33,150 nucleotides of DNA from SABI01 sp963676605 (GCA_963676605.2 CAXXSP010000056.1:1-33150), one strand, 5' to 3'; positions 9,603-17,427 are shown, counted from the first letter of the stretch. The notes: generated by a model not told the origin, from the letters alone. Made by a program: numbers and translations.

Positions 9603-10229
9603 CTATAAAACGCGTGTGATGAAGGTGAGTGCAAGCTTCCCGTTCTTCCAGTCGGGTGTGTACGGATCCTCAGATCCGAAAGACGAGACAGAATAGGAAA
9701 TACCGTAACTGAACCGGCTGAAGGAGAAATCAAGCCGTGCCCTGTAGGAGAGGGAGAAGCTTTCGAGAATATGCTTGAATGTTGAGGTATCCAGTGGGGT
9801 GTTCTCATTGAACAGCCAGAAGTGGGGGCTCCAGCCCGTAAAGAGGTTGATACCGTAGGCGGGACCAGCCCCGACCGAGAGAGTTGTGAACTCTGCAACT
9901 TTTGTGGTAAGGGAGAGAGATGCCATACCGAACAGATGCTGCTGAATATCATCAGCGAAGACAGCCTCTCCTCCATCTACGACATCGATGATCTCTCCCT
10001 GCCGGGTAATCATATATGCATCGAGTGAAAGAAAAGAAGTTGAAATACGTATCTCGGGACCTGCAGCCCAGTTCGTCACGTCGATGACATCCGCCTGACG
10101 GAGCTCTGATGAGCCGACCGGAATCTGGAACTCCTGAATGGTCCCCATATTCACGGTGACAGAACCCGCAAATCCTGCAGCCATTACAGTGAGAACAATA
10201 GCTATGATGCTGAAAATCTTTTTATTCAC
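9603..10229 (-). CDS. Exported beta-rich protein, third of three tandem paralogues
   Basis: Probable outer-membrane or periplasmic beta-barrel protein of 208 residues. A signal peptide (VNKKIFSIIAIVLTVMAAGFAG) precedes alternating polar/hydrophobic strands. It shares with its two upstream neighbours the N-terminal pattern FQIPVGSSEL...DV.NW..G.EIR, a similar length and a strand-like C-terminus (GKLALTFITRVL). I place the start at GTG 10227-10229 because the longer open frame begins inside a perfect hairpin (10256-10280) and would put 19 residues before the signal peptide. GGTGA lies about eight bases upstream of that GTG. Function unknown. Confidence 0.65.
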   Translation of the reverse strand: MNKKIFSIIAIVLTVMAAGFAGSVTVNMGTIQEFQIPVGSSELRQADVIDVTNWAAGPEIRISTSFLSLDAYMITRQGEIIDVVDGGEAVFADDIQQHLFGMASLSLTTKVAEFTTLSVGAGPAYGINLFTGWSPHFWLFNENTPLDTSTFKHILESFSLSYRARLDFSFSRFSYGISYSVSSFGSEDPYTPDWKNGKLALTFITRVL

Positions 10230-10255
10230 TATAATCACCGTCAGGATAAGGGAGA

Positions 10256-10280
10256 CATACTCCCGGCAAGCGGGAGTATG
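10256..10280 (-). promoter_or_regulatory. Intercistronic hairpin between paralogues 2 and 3
   Basis: CATACTCCCG-CTTGC-CGGGAGTATG on the minus strand is a perfect 10-bp stem with a 5-base loop, 24 bases after the stop of the upstream gene. There is no T tract, so it may be an RNA processing or stability element or a leaky terminator. Confidence 0.6.
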
Positions 10281-10304
10281 ATTCATATCAGATCGCAGGG
10301 TTTT

Positions 10305-10907
10305 CTAGAAAATCGTAAGAAGAACCGAGGCTCCGATACGTCCTGTTTCCCAATCAGAAGCTCCTGGAAGAAGTTTCGTATAGTCGTTGGAATCGAGACT
10401 GAATCCATCAGAGTCGATCGTGTAGTTAAGACCTACGAGCATCTTTCCAAGCTTAATATCTGCAGTGGCTCTCCAGGTGAGAGGAGTCTGCATGAGAGCT
10501 TCCTCGAAATCTCCTTCGATTTCCACTCCGTTTACGAGGAATGCAGGGTCGCCGCCGTCAGGGAAGATCGCTGTAACACGGGGCCCGAGACCGAGACCGA
10601 CACGGACAAGACCGAGAAGGTCGAGGGAAAGACCGCCGGTAACGACGCCGTCGAGGGTCGGTACATCATTTTCACTTCCGTACAGAGCCATGATATCAAC
10701 CTCTGCGAAGAGAAGGCGGGTTCTCACATCTGCTCCGAACTTGTAGTTCTCAACGTCACCCATGGCATCATCCCAGGCCAGTTCCTGTGCGTCAACGGGA
10801 ATCTGGTACTGACCTGTAGCACCGACACTGAAATCAAGCAGGCCGGCTGAGAGTGCAGCAGGTACAATAAAGGTGAGTATTGCGATTGCGATCAATATCT
10901 TTTTCAT
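10305..10907 (-). CDS. Exported beta-rich protein, second of three tandem paralogues
   Basis: 200 residues. A clear signal peptide (MKKILIAIAILTFIVPAALSAG) precedes a beta-rich body that starts FSVGATGQYQIPVDAQEL and ends with a strand and terminal Phe (GRIGASVLLTIF), the usual C-terminal signal of outer-membrane barrels. AAAAGGAGTG lies five bases before the ATG, the strongest ribosome site of the three paralogues. No homologue of known function is recognised. It is likely a small barrel or surface protein, co-transcribed with its neighbours. Confidence 0.7.
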   Translation of the reverse strand: MKKILIAIAILTFIVPAALSAGLLDFSVGATGQYQIPVDAQELAWDDAMGDVENYKFGADVRTRLLFAEVDIMALYGSENDVPTLDGVVTGGLSLDLLGLVRVGLGLGPRVTAIFPDGGDPAFLVNGVEIEGDFEEALMQTPLTWRATADIKLGKMLVGLNYTIDSDGFSLDSNDYTKLLPGASDWETGRIGASVLLTIF

Positions 10908-10922
10908 AGTTTCACTCCTTTT

Positions 10923-10969
10923 GAAGGGTTCGCCTTCAGATAATCCTTTTCTATCAGGGGTATACCCTG
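10923..10969 (-). promoter_or_regulatory. Two small hairpins between paralogues 1 and 2
   Basis: The 64-base gap holds CAGGG-TATAC-CCCTG (10955-10969) and GAAGG-CGAAC-CCTTC (10923-10937, minus strand), the second ending four bases before the AGGAG of paralogue 2. Both stems are only 5 bp, so the function is uncertain. Confidence 0.35.
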
Positions 10970-10971
10970 TT

Positions 10972-11577
10972 TTACATCACCGAAAGATGAAGGGATACGC
11001 CTAACAGGTTACGCCCATCACTTATCAGTGCATCGTTAAAACCATCGTTCAGGTTCTTTTCACTCTGTCTCATGTAGTAGAGACTGAATGTGGCAGGTCC
11101 GAAAACTGCATCCACGCCTGCCTTGAAATGGAGCGGTGAATTAGTGAACACCTCTGGCAGACTCTCTCCGCTCTCTTCCTGAACGCCACTGTAACTGAGA
11201 CGGGATCCCCCGGTCTCAGGGAAGACAATCCCGGTAGTGACTCCTGTTCCTGCTGTGAGGTAGAGGAAGTCGTTGATCACCGGCACATCGAATGAGAGGC
11301 TGGAATAGATATCCACTGCATCCACCGTCTCATGATTGCTTGAAGCGAGAACAGAAACATGAAAGGCACTCAGCCTCACATCAAGTCCCACTCCGATCGT
11401 CCAGTTCTTTCCTTCGCTTAGATCATGAAAAAACCCGTCTTCAGCTATTGAACTGTCGACATCATAAAGCGTCGCGCTTCGAAGACCGATATCGAACGTG
11501 CTCCGCGCCGCGACTGGCAAGGCGGAGATAACAATAAGGATAACCACTGCAACTCGAATAATTTTTCTGTACGTCAT
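10972..11577 (-). CDS. Exported beta-rich protein, first of three tandem paralogues
   Basis: 201 residues with a signal peptide (MTYRKIIRVAVVILIVISAL, probable cleavage after PVAA). The body shows alternating strands: NWTIGVGLDVRLSAFHVSVL, FLYLTAGTGVTTGIV and a final LLGVSLHLSVM. The block ending G.GLDVR aligns with GADVRTR and GPEIRIS in the other two copies, so the three are paralogues from old duplications. GGAGAGGAC precedes the ATG. It is the promoter-proximal gene of the cluster, behind an extended -10 promoter. Confidence 0.65.
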   Translation of the reverse strand: MTYRKIIRVAVVILIVISALPVAARSTFDIGLRSATLYDVDSSIAEDGFFHDLSEGKNWTIGVGLDVRLSAFHVSVLASSNHETVDAVDIYSSLSFDVPVINDFLYLTAGTGVTTGIVFPETGGSRLSYSGVQEESGESLPEVFTNSPLHFKAGVDAVFGPATFSLYYMRQSEKNLNDGFNDALISDGRNLLGVSLHLSVM

Positions 11578-11615
11578 GTCCTCTCCCGATCATGTTTCCA
11601 CCTTGTTATGACAAT

Positions 11616-11624
11616 ATTATAACA
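11616..11624 (-). promoter_or_regulatory. Extended -10 promoter of the three-paralogue cluster
   Basis: On the minus strand TGTTATAAT is a perfect extended -10 (TGN-TATAAT). No good -35 is present. Transcription would begin near 11609, about 32 bases before the first ATG. Confidence 0.5.
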
Positions 11625-11709
11625 ACACTCTATATGAAAAGGATACATTATTTATACGACTTTCTTTTATTTACATATTCAAGAGATAGTGTCAGAGATG
11701 ATGGATGCT

Positions 11710-13638
11710 TTATTCTCCGTAGGTTGCCACCAGATCGTCCACCTCATCTATCCAGAGGGAGACTGAGACATCAGAGGGCATTCGGAGGTCTCCACGAGGG
11801 CTGAGGGCGACTGAACCGACCTTCACTCCGTCAGGGAGAGCGCTTCGCTTGAACTGCTGGGAGAAGAAACGCCGGTAAAAGGTTCTCAGCCAGGAGAGAA
11901 TGACCGAAGGTGCATACTCGGAGGCGAAGGCGACTTTAGCAAGGCGAAACACCTTAGAGGGAGAGAAACTCCATCTCAGGGCATAATAGAGGAAGAAGTC
12001 ATGCAGTTCGTAGGGGCCGACCAGGTCTTCCGTTTTCTGTGAGATCTCCCCTTCGGAAGGGGGGAGGAGCTCAGGAGATACGGGCGTGTCCAGCACATCC
12101 TGGAGAGTCTTTTTCAGTGTCGGGTCATTGCTGATCGAGATACTGTAGGTGACAAGGGAACGGATCAGTGTTTTCGGGATCGAGGCATTCACACCGTACA
12201 TCGACATGTGATCTCCGTTATAGGTAGCCCATCCCAGCGCAAGCTCAGAAAGGTCTCCTGTCCCAAGCACGATGGCTCCTTCGGCATTCGAAAGATCCAT
12301 CAGCACCTGCGTTCTCTCTCGAGCCTGAGAATTTTCATAGGTTACATTCTGGACAGCTTCGTCATGGGAGATGTCACTGAAGTGCTGCCGTACTGCCCGG
12401 GTGATATCGATCTCCCTCAGCTGAATCCCATACGATTCAGCAAGTTCATAGGCATTCGTCTTCGTTCTCACGGAGGTGCCGAAGCAAGGCATCGTCACCG
12501 CAATGATTCCCTTCCTGTCCAGAGTGAGGTAATCAAAAGCCCGCACGGCCACAATGAGGGCAAGGGTGGAATCGAGTCCTCCCGAGATGCCTATAACCAG
12601 ACGCTTCGCACCGATATGTTCCAGGCGTTTTACCAGCCCCATCGCCTGCATCATCAGGATCGATTCGAGCCGGGCATCCGAGGCAGGCCCTGCAGGCGGG
12701 ATGAACGGGTGACGGGCTATCTCTCTCGAGAGGTAGACATCTTTCAAGGGAGAAGTCATCTCTACAGTGGTATAGTCCCTATCATCAGTCACGCCAAAGC
12801 TGGTATGGCTCAGCCGTTCGCTCATTATCCGCTCTATATCTATCTCGGTGTACAGCAGACCTTCAAAGGGGACTTCACTCTCAGCGAGCATCGTACCGCT
12901 CTCACTTATCATACAGTGTCCGAGAAAGACCACATCGGTCGTCGACTCGCCCATGCCTGCATTTGCATACAGGTAGGCAGCCGAGTAACGTCCAGAAGCA
13001 CTCTGGACCAGCATTCTTCTGTACTCATCCTTTCCGACGATTTCATTGCTTGCCGAAAGGTTTGCAATGACACTCGCACCTCGGCGTACCAGCTGGATCG
13101 CGGGGGGATCAACTGCCCACATATCCTCACAGATCTCGATTCCAACACGAAAGTCCCGGCAGGAAGCAGATTCAAGGATCAGTGAAGAGGTGAAAGGAAC
13201 CATATCCTCTCCCAGTGTGATACTGCGGGTATACCCGGGGTCTTCTGTGAACCAGCGCTTTTCATAGAATTCACTGTAATTGGGAAGATGCGTCTTCGGT
13301 ACAGCGGCCAGGAAGCGGCCGTTTTCTATGACGACGGCACAGTTGTACAGCTTTCCTCTATCGAGGAGAGGAGCTCCCACGATAACCGTCATCTCCATCC
13401 CGCGGGAAGCGGCGGCGATCTTTTCGAGTGCCGTGAAGGCTGAGCGGATCAGAGGTTTCTGGAAGAAGAGATCGGCGCAGGTGTAACCTGTCACGACAAG
13501 TTCGGGGAAGACGATGAGGGCAACGTCGTTTTCGTGTGCCTCCTGCATCAGGGATATGACAGCATCGCTGTTATACTGCACATCGGCTACCTTAATTTTC
13601 GGGGACGCTACAGCAACTCTTATAAATCCATCGATCAT
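11710..13638 (-). CDS. nadE: Glutamine-dependent NAD+ synthetase
   Basis: A 642-residue two-domain enzyme of the last step of NAD synthesis. The N-terminal nitrilase-type glutaminase domain supplies ammonia: Glu in FPELVVTGYTC (residue about 46), Lys in VPKTHLPNYSEFYEKRWF and the nucleophilic Cys in GIEICEDMW. The C-terminal synthetase domain has the PP-loop VIGISGGLDSTLAL and the motif GTGDLSELALGW. The start at 13638 (MIDGFIRVAVASP) has GGGAGG five bases upstream. A 12-codon upstream extension lacks a ribosome site. The gene is intact. It may be read through from the permease genes, but a promoter of its own is visible at 13666-13695. Confidence 0.95.
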   Translation of the reverse strand: MIDGFIRVAVASPKIKVADVQYNSDAVISLMQEAHENDVALIVFPELVVTGYTCADLFFQKPLIRSAFTALEKIAAASRGMEMTVIVGAPLLDRGKLYNCAVVIENGRFLAAVPKTHLPNYSEFYEKRWFTEDPGYTRSITLGEDMVPFTSSLILESASCRDFRVGIEICEDMWAVDPPAIQLVRRGASVIANLSASNEIVGKDEYRRMLVQSASGRYSAAYLYANAGMGESTTDVVFLGHCMISESGTMLAESEVPFEGLLYTEIDIERIMSERLSHTSFGVTDDRDYTTVEMTSPLKDVYLSREIARHPFIPPAGPASDARLESILMMQAMGLVKRLEHIGAKRLVIGISGGLDSTLALIVAVRAFDYLTLDRKGIIAVTMPCFGTSVRTKTNAYELAESYGIQLREIDITRAVRQHFSDISHDEAVQNVTYENSQARERTQVLMDLSNAEGAIVLGTGDLSELALGWATYNGDHMSMYGVNASIPKTLIRSLVTYSISISNDPTLKKTLQDVLDTPVSPELLPPSEGEISQKTEDLVGPYELHDFFLYYALRWSFSPSKVFRLAKVAFASEYAPSVILSWLRTFYRRFFSQQFKRSALPDGVKVGSVALSPRGDLRMPSDVSVSLWIDEVDDLVATYGE

Positions 13639-13665
13639 CTCATCCTCCCTGCGACAGGTTATGCC

Positions 13666-13695
13666 ATTATACACATCCGGGGCTTCCTGTCACAA
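13666..13695 (-). promoter_or_regulatory. Sigma-70-type promoter of nadE
   Basis: On the minus strand TTGTGA, an 18-base spacer and a perfect TATAAT. The predicted start near 13659 gives a leader of about 21 bases before the nadE ATG. Confidence 0.55.
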
Positions 13696-13705
13696 CCCCG
13701 TCACC

Positions 13706-14395
13706 CTAGGTGTGCTGATCTGCTTTCTCCTGTTCTTTCGATCGTCTCCTATTGATCAGATAAAACAGGAGGGAACCGGCGGGAACAGCAAGGAAGAGAA
13801 TTACAGCTATAATGAACGCCGGAGAATCGGGGTCTTTGTACTCCCGGGCCATGATGATGAGGGAGACGATCTCGGGCAGCAGTGCAACGACCGAAGCAGC
13901 CATCGCGGTAAGATACCTGATCCCCAGTGCCCCGAGGACAAGATTCACGATCTCATGGGGAATCTTACCGATAAGTTTGAGTACAAACGTGAAGAGAAAG
14001 TGACTCCTGTTCTTCAGGTTGAGTACAGGGGTGATGACAGGGAATCTTTTCTCGATCTGCGAGACATATTCACTCCCTCTTCTGCGTCCAAGAAAGTAGG
14101 GGATCTGCAGGTTGATACAGAGTCCGAGACAATTGATGAACAGGGCTGGCCAGAACGGATAGATCGCCCCTACAGCTGCGAACAGCACGACGAACGGCAG
14201 CCCGAAGGAGACTGATTTCAGCAGAAAGAGAAGGAGGAAGATCCAGATTGAGAGGACCTTATGGTCCTGAGCGAATACGAGCACACTGTCGACCACGGCT
14301 GTTCCGTTACGTACGAGAAATACCGTGATGAGTGTCAGGTATACTGCCAGAGGGATAGCTTTCAGAAGTGTGGTTTTCTTGAGAACGGGTTTCAC
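13706..14395 (-). CDS. VTT-domain (TVP38/DedA-like) membrane protein
   Basis: A 229-residue integral membrane protein with about six hydrophobic segments. It carries the VTT/SNARE-associated pattern: an amphipathic re-entrant region (FGLPFVVLFAAVGAIYPFW), YFLGRRRGSEYV and, further on, KLIGKIPHEIVNLVLGALGI. Relatives are linked to lipid scrambling and membrane homeostasis, but the substrate of this one is unknown. The start is GTG at 14393-14395, overlapping the stop of the upstream permease (GTGA), so the two are translationally coupled. Confidence 0.78.
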   Translation of the reverse strand: MKPVLKKTTLLKAIPLAVYLTLITVFLVRNGTAVVDSVLVFAQDHKVLSIWIFLLLFLLKSVSFGLPFVVLFAAVGAIYPFWPALFINCLGLCINLQIPYFLGRRRGSEYVSQIEKRFPVITPVLNLKNRSHFLFTFVLKLIGKIPHEIVNLVLGALGIRYLTAMAASVVALLPEIVSLIIMAREYKDPDSPAFIIAVILFLAVPAGSLLFYLINRRRSKEQEKADQHT

Positions 14396-15498
14396 GTCTT
14401 CACTTCCAGCCTCGAAGAGACGCTCTCTTCAATAAGAGCATAGATGACTGCCACGGCTGGAACTCCCACAAACATACCGAGGACACCGAAAAGATTCCCT
14501 CCGACGATGACTGCAAAGAGGACCCAGAAGGCCGGAAGTCCTATCGAGTCTCCGACTACCTTCGGGTAGATCACATTTCCTTCCAGCTGCTGAAGCACGA
14601 GGAAGAGGATGAGGAAGTAGAGCGCCTGCATCGGATCACTCACCACCATCAGCAGCGCGCCGATCGCGGCTGCAAGGAAAGCTCCGACAATCGGGATGAA
14701 GGCTGATACAGCAACGATCGAGGCGACCAGGAAGGGATAGGGGAAGGAGAAGATCAGCATCGTGACGAGAAACAGTCCACCGAGGATGAGTGCTTCCACA
14801 GCCATCGTGGCGATGAAGGCCTGCATCGTATGAGTCCCTACCCTGCCTCCGTGGATCAGTTTCGCGTAGAGAGACTCAGACAGGTAGGCTTTCAATAGAT
14901 TCTTCAGTTTCCCTATCATCTCTTCCTTTTTCGCTAGAATGTAGACGGCAAACACGAGAGAGAGCAGGACCGTGACCACGGAGGATACGGTTGACTGCAC
15001 GATCGAAAGAGAGGATCCGACAATGGTTTTCGCTCCTGACTGAACCAGTGACATCACCTCGGCTTCCACACTTGCCAGATCAAGATTCACCCCTGTAGTC
15101 CACCCGGGAAGGTTGTAACTCAGGGTAGCGGCATAGTCAGACAGCCTCTGCAGCAGCGGAGGCAGCTTCTCCACGACCTGCACTGCCGCCTGTGATAACT
15201 GCGGAATTATGATAAACAGTAACACCGTCACGATAAGCAGGGCCATGAATACGGTGACTATGAGAGACAGACCTCTTCTCAGAGGCGCCTTTCCTCTGGT
15301 GAAGAGCCGTGTCTCGAAAAACTTGAGAGGAACACTGATGAGTACGGCGAGAAAGAGACCGAGCAGAACCGGAGCGAGGATATGTACCAGAGCCAATCCG
15401 ATCGTCCGTATCGGCTCAAGGGCTATGATAAAAAGAATGACTGCAATAAAGGCAATGATGCGGGTCATTGATGGGGTGCCTGATTTTTTCTCATTCAT
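14392..15498 (-). CDS. AI-2E family permease (PerM/TqsA-like)
   Basis: A 368-residue membrane protein with the family layout: two N-terminal helices, a third near FMALLIVTVLLFIIIP, a soluble helical insert (about residues 110-165), then five helices. Conserved C-terminal features are FIPIVGAFLAAAIGALL, QQLEGNVIYPKVVGDSIGLP and GVPAVAVIYALIEE. Members export diverse solutes. Despite the family name, autoinducer-2 transport cannot be inferred. GAGAGGAA precedes the ATG. The gene is divergent from the cupin gene across a 97-base gap with a 16-bp palindrome. Confidence 0.85.
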   Translation of the reverse strand: MNEKKSGTPSMTRIIAFIAVILFIIALEPIRTIGLALVHILAPVLLGLFLAVLISVPLKFFETRLFTRGKAPLRRGLSLIVTVFMALLIVTVLLFIIIPQLSQAAVQVVEKLPPLLQRLSDYAATLSYNLPGWTTGVNLDLASVEAEVMSLVQSGAKTIVGSSLSIVQSTVSSVVTVLLSLVFAVYILAKKEEMIGKLKNLLKAYLSESLYAKLIHGGRVGTHTMQAFIATMAVEALILGGLFLVTMLIFSFPYPFLVASIVAVSAFIPIVGAFLAAAIGALLMVVSDPMQALYFLILFLVLQQLEGNVIYPKVVGDSIGLPAFWVLFAVIVGGNLFGVLGMFVGVPAVAVIYALIEESVSSRLEVKT

Positions 15499-15522
15499 GC
15501 CGAGTTCCTCTCTTTCTGTCTT

Positions 15523-15538
15523 TGTTGCTTATGCAACA
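15523..15538. promoter_or_regulatory. 16-bp palindrome in a divergent intergenic region
   Basis: TGTTGC-TTAT-GCAACA is a perfect 6-4-6 inverted repeat between the permease start (15498) and the cupin start (15596). It is the size of a typical operator. No protein can be assigned to it. Confidence 0.45.
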
Positions 15539-15595
15539 GCAACATCTATCTAACCTGTGTATAGTATAGAGTACCTGTTTATAAAGGAGAATACA

Positions 15596-15919
15596 ATGAT
15601 TGAAAGAAGATACGCCTATGCCACCGATAATGAGAAACATATTGAGAAACTCATCGATGATGATCCTGTCATGATAAACCACATGGTGCTTCCTCAGGGA
15701 GAATGCGTCCCCGACCATCGGGCGAACTCGTATGTTCATATGATTGTCGTGAGAGGAACGCTTACCCTTGAGCTTGGAGAACAGGAACCTCACCAGTACG
15801 AAAGAGGTTCGATCGTCAACATCCCGTATGACACCTTCATGAAGGTGAGAAACGACCTTGAGGAAACCTGTGAATTCTTCGTCGTGAAGTCCCCTTCACC
15901 ACGGGTATACGGGAAATAA
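15596..15919 (+). CDS. Small single-domain cupin protein
   Basis: A 107-residue protein with the cupin pattern: the first motif region around PDHRANSYVHMIVVRGTLTLELGE and the second around YERGSIVNIPYDTFMKVRND. It is too general to assign a substrate. Such small cupins are often isomerases, sugar-binding or regulatory proteins. The start is ATG 15596, with AAGGAGA five bases upstream, so I reject the 13-codon upstream extension. It is monocistronic, and the stop lies eight bases from the convergent Imm-5-like gene. Confidence 0.75.
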   Translation: MIERRYAYATDNEKHIEKLIDDDPVMINHMVLPQGECVPDHRANSYVHMIVVRGTLTLELGEQEPHQYERGSIVNIPYDTFMKVRNDLEETCEFFVVKSPSPRVYGK

Positions 15920-15927
15920 TCGTCCCG

Positions 15928-16498
15928 TCACCGCGACTTGATCGGATCAGAGGCAAGCAGATGTGCAGCCCAGGAAAATCTGGGGTCATCTGCCTGCGTT
16001 ATCCAGTGGTCCAGCCTTTTTCCCAGCCGGGATATCTCCTGCTCGACCAGAGGCCATCCGTCTCTCTCACCGTAGCGGCGGATGATCGCCGTAAGACGGT
16101 AGAGGGGGAAAGCCCGTGCATGCCCCTGAGCATGGACGGTTGAGCATGCCTGCCCTACCGCATGCACCAGGGCGATTCCTTCCCTGTCGTCCATATCCTT
16201 TGCCAGGGCATTGGCAGGCGAGAATTGACCTTCTTGCTTCAGGAAGAACAATCTCTCCCCGTGCCCACTGTCTGCTCAGAGAAAGCGTGAGGGAGGGGAT
16301 TCCCTCCTGAGGAAACATCTCGCTGAACCGGCCACACGCCTCTTCACCGCTCTCCAGTGCCCAGAGCACGACACTTCTCTTTCCACATCTCCCCAACTGA
16401 TGCATGAGCGGTGCGAGCGAATCACTGTCGGGAGAGAAAAGAATGGCCGCGCCGCGCCTCATTTTTCTGAGGACTTCTTTCCTTTCCTTTTCAGTCAT
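15928..16498 (-). CDS. Putative immunity protein (Imm-5-like), one frameshift
   Basis: About 189 residues after repair. The N-terminal part (MTEKERKEVLRKMRRGAAIL) reads to PEARRSILAC. A frameshift near 16205-16215 then moves to a second frame, NALAKDMDDREGIALVHAVG followed by QACSTVHAQGHARAFPLYRL. The pattern of A-R-x-A-I-L-A-C-x-A-A, then A-x-G-Q-A-x-x-T-x-H-x-x-x-H-A, resembles the widespread family annotated 'putative immunity protein' (Imm-5-like). This is from memory, not a search. GGAGG precedes the ATG at 16498. No partner toxin is visible next to it. It is divergent from the HTH-DUF4180 pair and may belong to the same accessory module. Confidence 0.55.
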
Positions 16499-16563
16499 GG
16501 TATGACCTCCATCTCTTATCGTATCACAGACTGAGTGCATGTGATATCATCTGTAATTCATCC

Positions 16564-16592
16564 TTGACATATTTCTTATTATTCCTTATTAT
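16564..16592 (+). promoter_or_regulatory. Strong sigma-70-type promoter of the HTH-DUF4180 pair
   Basis: TTGACA at 16564-16569, exactly 17 bases, then TATTAT at 16587-16592. The predicted start near 16599 leaves about 27 bases before the ATG, which has AGGAAG eight bases upstream. Confidence 0.75.
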
Positions 16593-16595
16593 TCC
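16576..16595 (+). repeat. Two perfect 10-bp tandem copies spanning the promoter spacer and -10
   Basis: TTATTATTCC occurs at 16576-16585 and again at 16586-16595. Each copy contains TATTAT. Only the second copy is 17 bp from the -35, so the copy number sets the promoter spacing. Confidence 0.8.
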
Positions 16596-16625
16596 TATTA
16601 ATGTTATTTTTAGGAAGTTTTAGTT

Positions 16626-17057
16626 ATGAAAGAGACATACTATTCAGTGGATCAGATCGCACAGCTGCTGAGCATTCATCCCAAGACGGTGCAACGCTAC
16701 ATCAGGGAAGGTAGAATCAACGCGGTGAAGCTCGGCAAGAGCTGGAGGGTATCCGGTCATGACCTGAGCAGATTCACCGAGGGAACCACCGCCTCTGACA
16801 AACCTGCGATGCTCACTGAGGAGCATCTGAGCGCCAGGATCTCGGCTGTCGTTGACCTTGAGGCAGGAGGGAGGGAAAGAGCAATTCAGATCCTCAATGC
16901 GGTGAATGCCCTGATGAATGCAAAACCCTACGGGGAAGGCGAATGTACAGTGCACTCCCAGATTCTTGAACCTGAAATGCTCGTCCGCATCACTCTCTGG
17001 GGAGAGCTCATACCGGTCTCCGTCATTCTTCAGTCATTACGTGCCTACAGCGGATAG
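16626..17057 (+). CDS. Excisionase/MerR-like HTH DNA-binding protein
   Basis: 143 residues. The first 50 form a helix-turn-helix of the excisionase family (YYSVDQIAQLLSIHPKTVQR, then YIREGRINAVKLGKSWRV), which binds DNA with a winged helix. The remaining 90 residues (from EEHLSARISAVVDLEAGGRE) form a domain I do not recognise. It could be a ligand or partner-binding domain, and it ends WGELIPVSVILQSLRAYSG. It lies 10 bases upstream of the DUF4180 gene. There is no integrase next to it, so it is more likely a local regulator than a phage excisionase. Confidence 0.75.
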   Translation: MKETYYSVDQIAQLLSIHPKTVQRYIREGRINAVKLGKSWRVSGHDLSRFTEGTTASDKPAMLTEEHLSARISAVVDLEAGGRERAIQILNAVNALMNAKPYGEGECTVHSQILEPEMLVRITLWGELIPVSVILQSLRAYSG

Positions 17058-17067
17058 GAGGAGAAAG

Positions 17068-17427
17068 ATGAAATTCATGATACAGAACAGCACGCCACTC
17101 GCTCTTGCGGAGCATGAGCGCATTGATTCTCTCTCCGATGCTCTCGATATGATGGCGAATGCCCGCTACCTGGGAAACAGCGAGGCGATCATCATCGCTC
17201 AGGAGAATATCCATCCGGAGTTTTTTGATCTCAGAACCGGCTTTGCCGGGGAAGTCCTGCAGAAATTCTCGACCTATATGATGCGCCTGGCTATCACCGG
17301 CCCTCTTGACCGATTTTCCAGTTCAGCCTTGAGAGATTTTATCTATGAGTGCAACAGCGGCAGCAGTGTCCTCTGGGCGGAGCACACGGAAGAAGCCGTC
17401 AGGAGATTCTCCTCAGGAGAGCGATAG
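17068..17427 (+). CDS. DUF4180 domain protein
   Basis: 119 residues matching, from memory, the DUF4180 pattern: SDALDMMANARYLGNSEAII, then FFDLRTGFAGEVLQKFSTYM, MRLAITGPL and SSALRDFIYECNSG, ending with an acidic helix. Function unknown. The start at 17068 has AGGAGGAG five bases upstream and follows the HTH stop by 10 bases, so the two form an operon. The last 29 bases overlap the 3' end of the convergent RNA methyltransferase gene. Confidence 0.75.
   Translation: MKFMIQNSTPLALAEHERIDSLSDALDMMANARYLGNSEAIIIAQENIHPEFFDLRTGFAGEVLQKFSTYMMRLAITGPLDRFSSSALRDFIYECNSGSSVLWAEHTEEAVRRFSSGER

Noticed and set aside
12208..13185. 325-codon plus-strand open frame
   Set aside because: It lies wholly within nadE on the opposite strand and shows no recognisable domain.
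14392..15498. Autoinducer-2 export as the role of the permease
   Set aside because: The family name is misleading; no luxS or other quorum-sensing gene is in the window.
16626..17057. Phage or integrative-element excisionase
   Set aside because: Only the HTH type suggests this; there is no integrase, attachment repeat or phage gene nearby, and the long C-terminal domain and DUF4180 partner fit a local regulator better.
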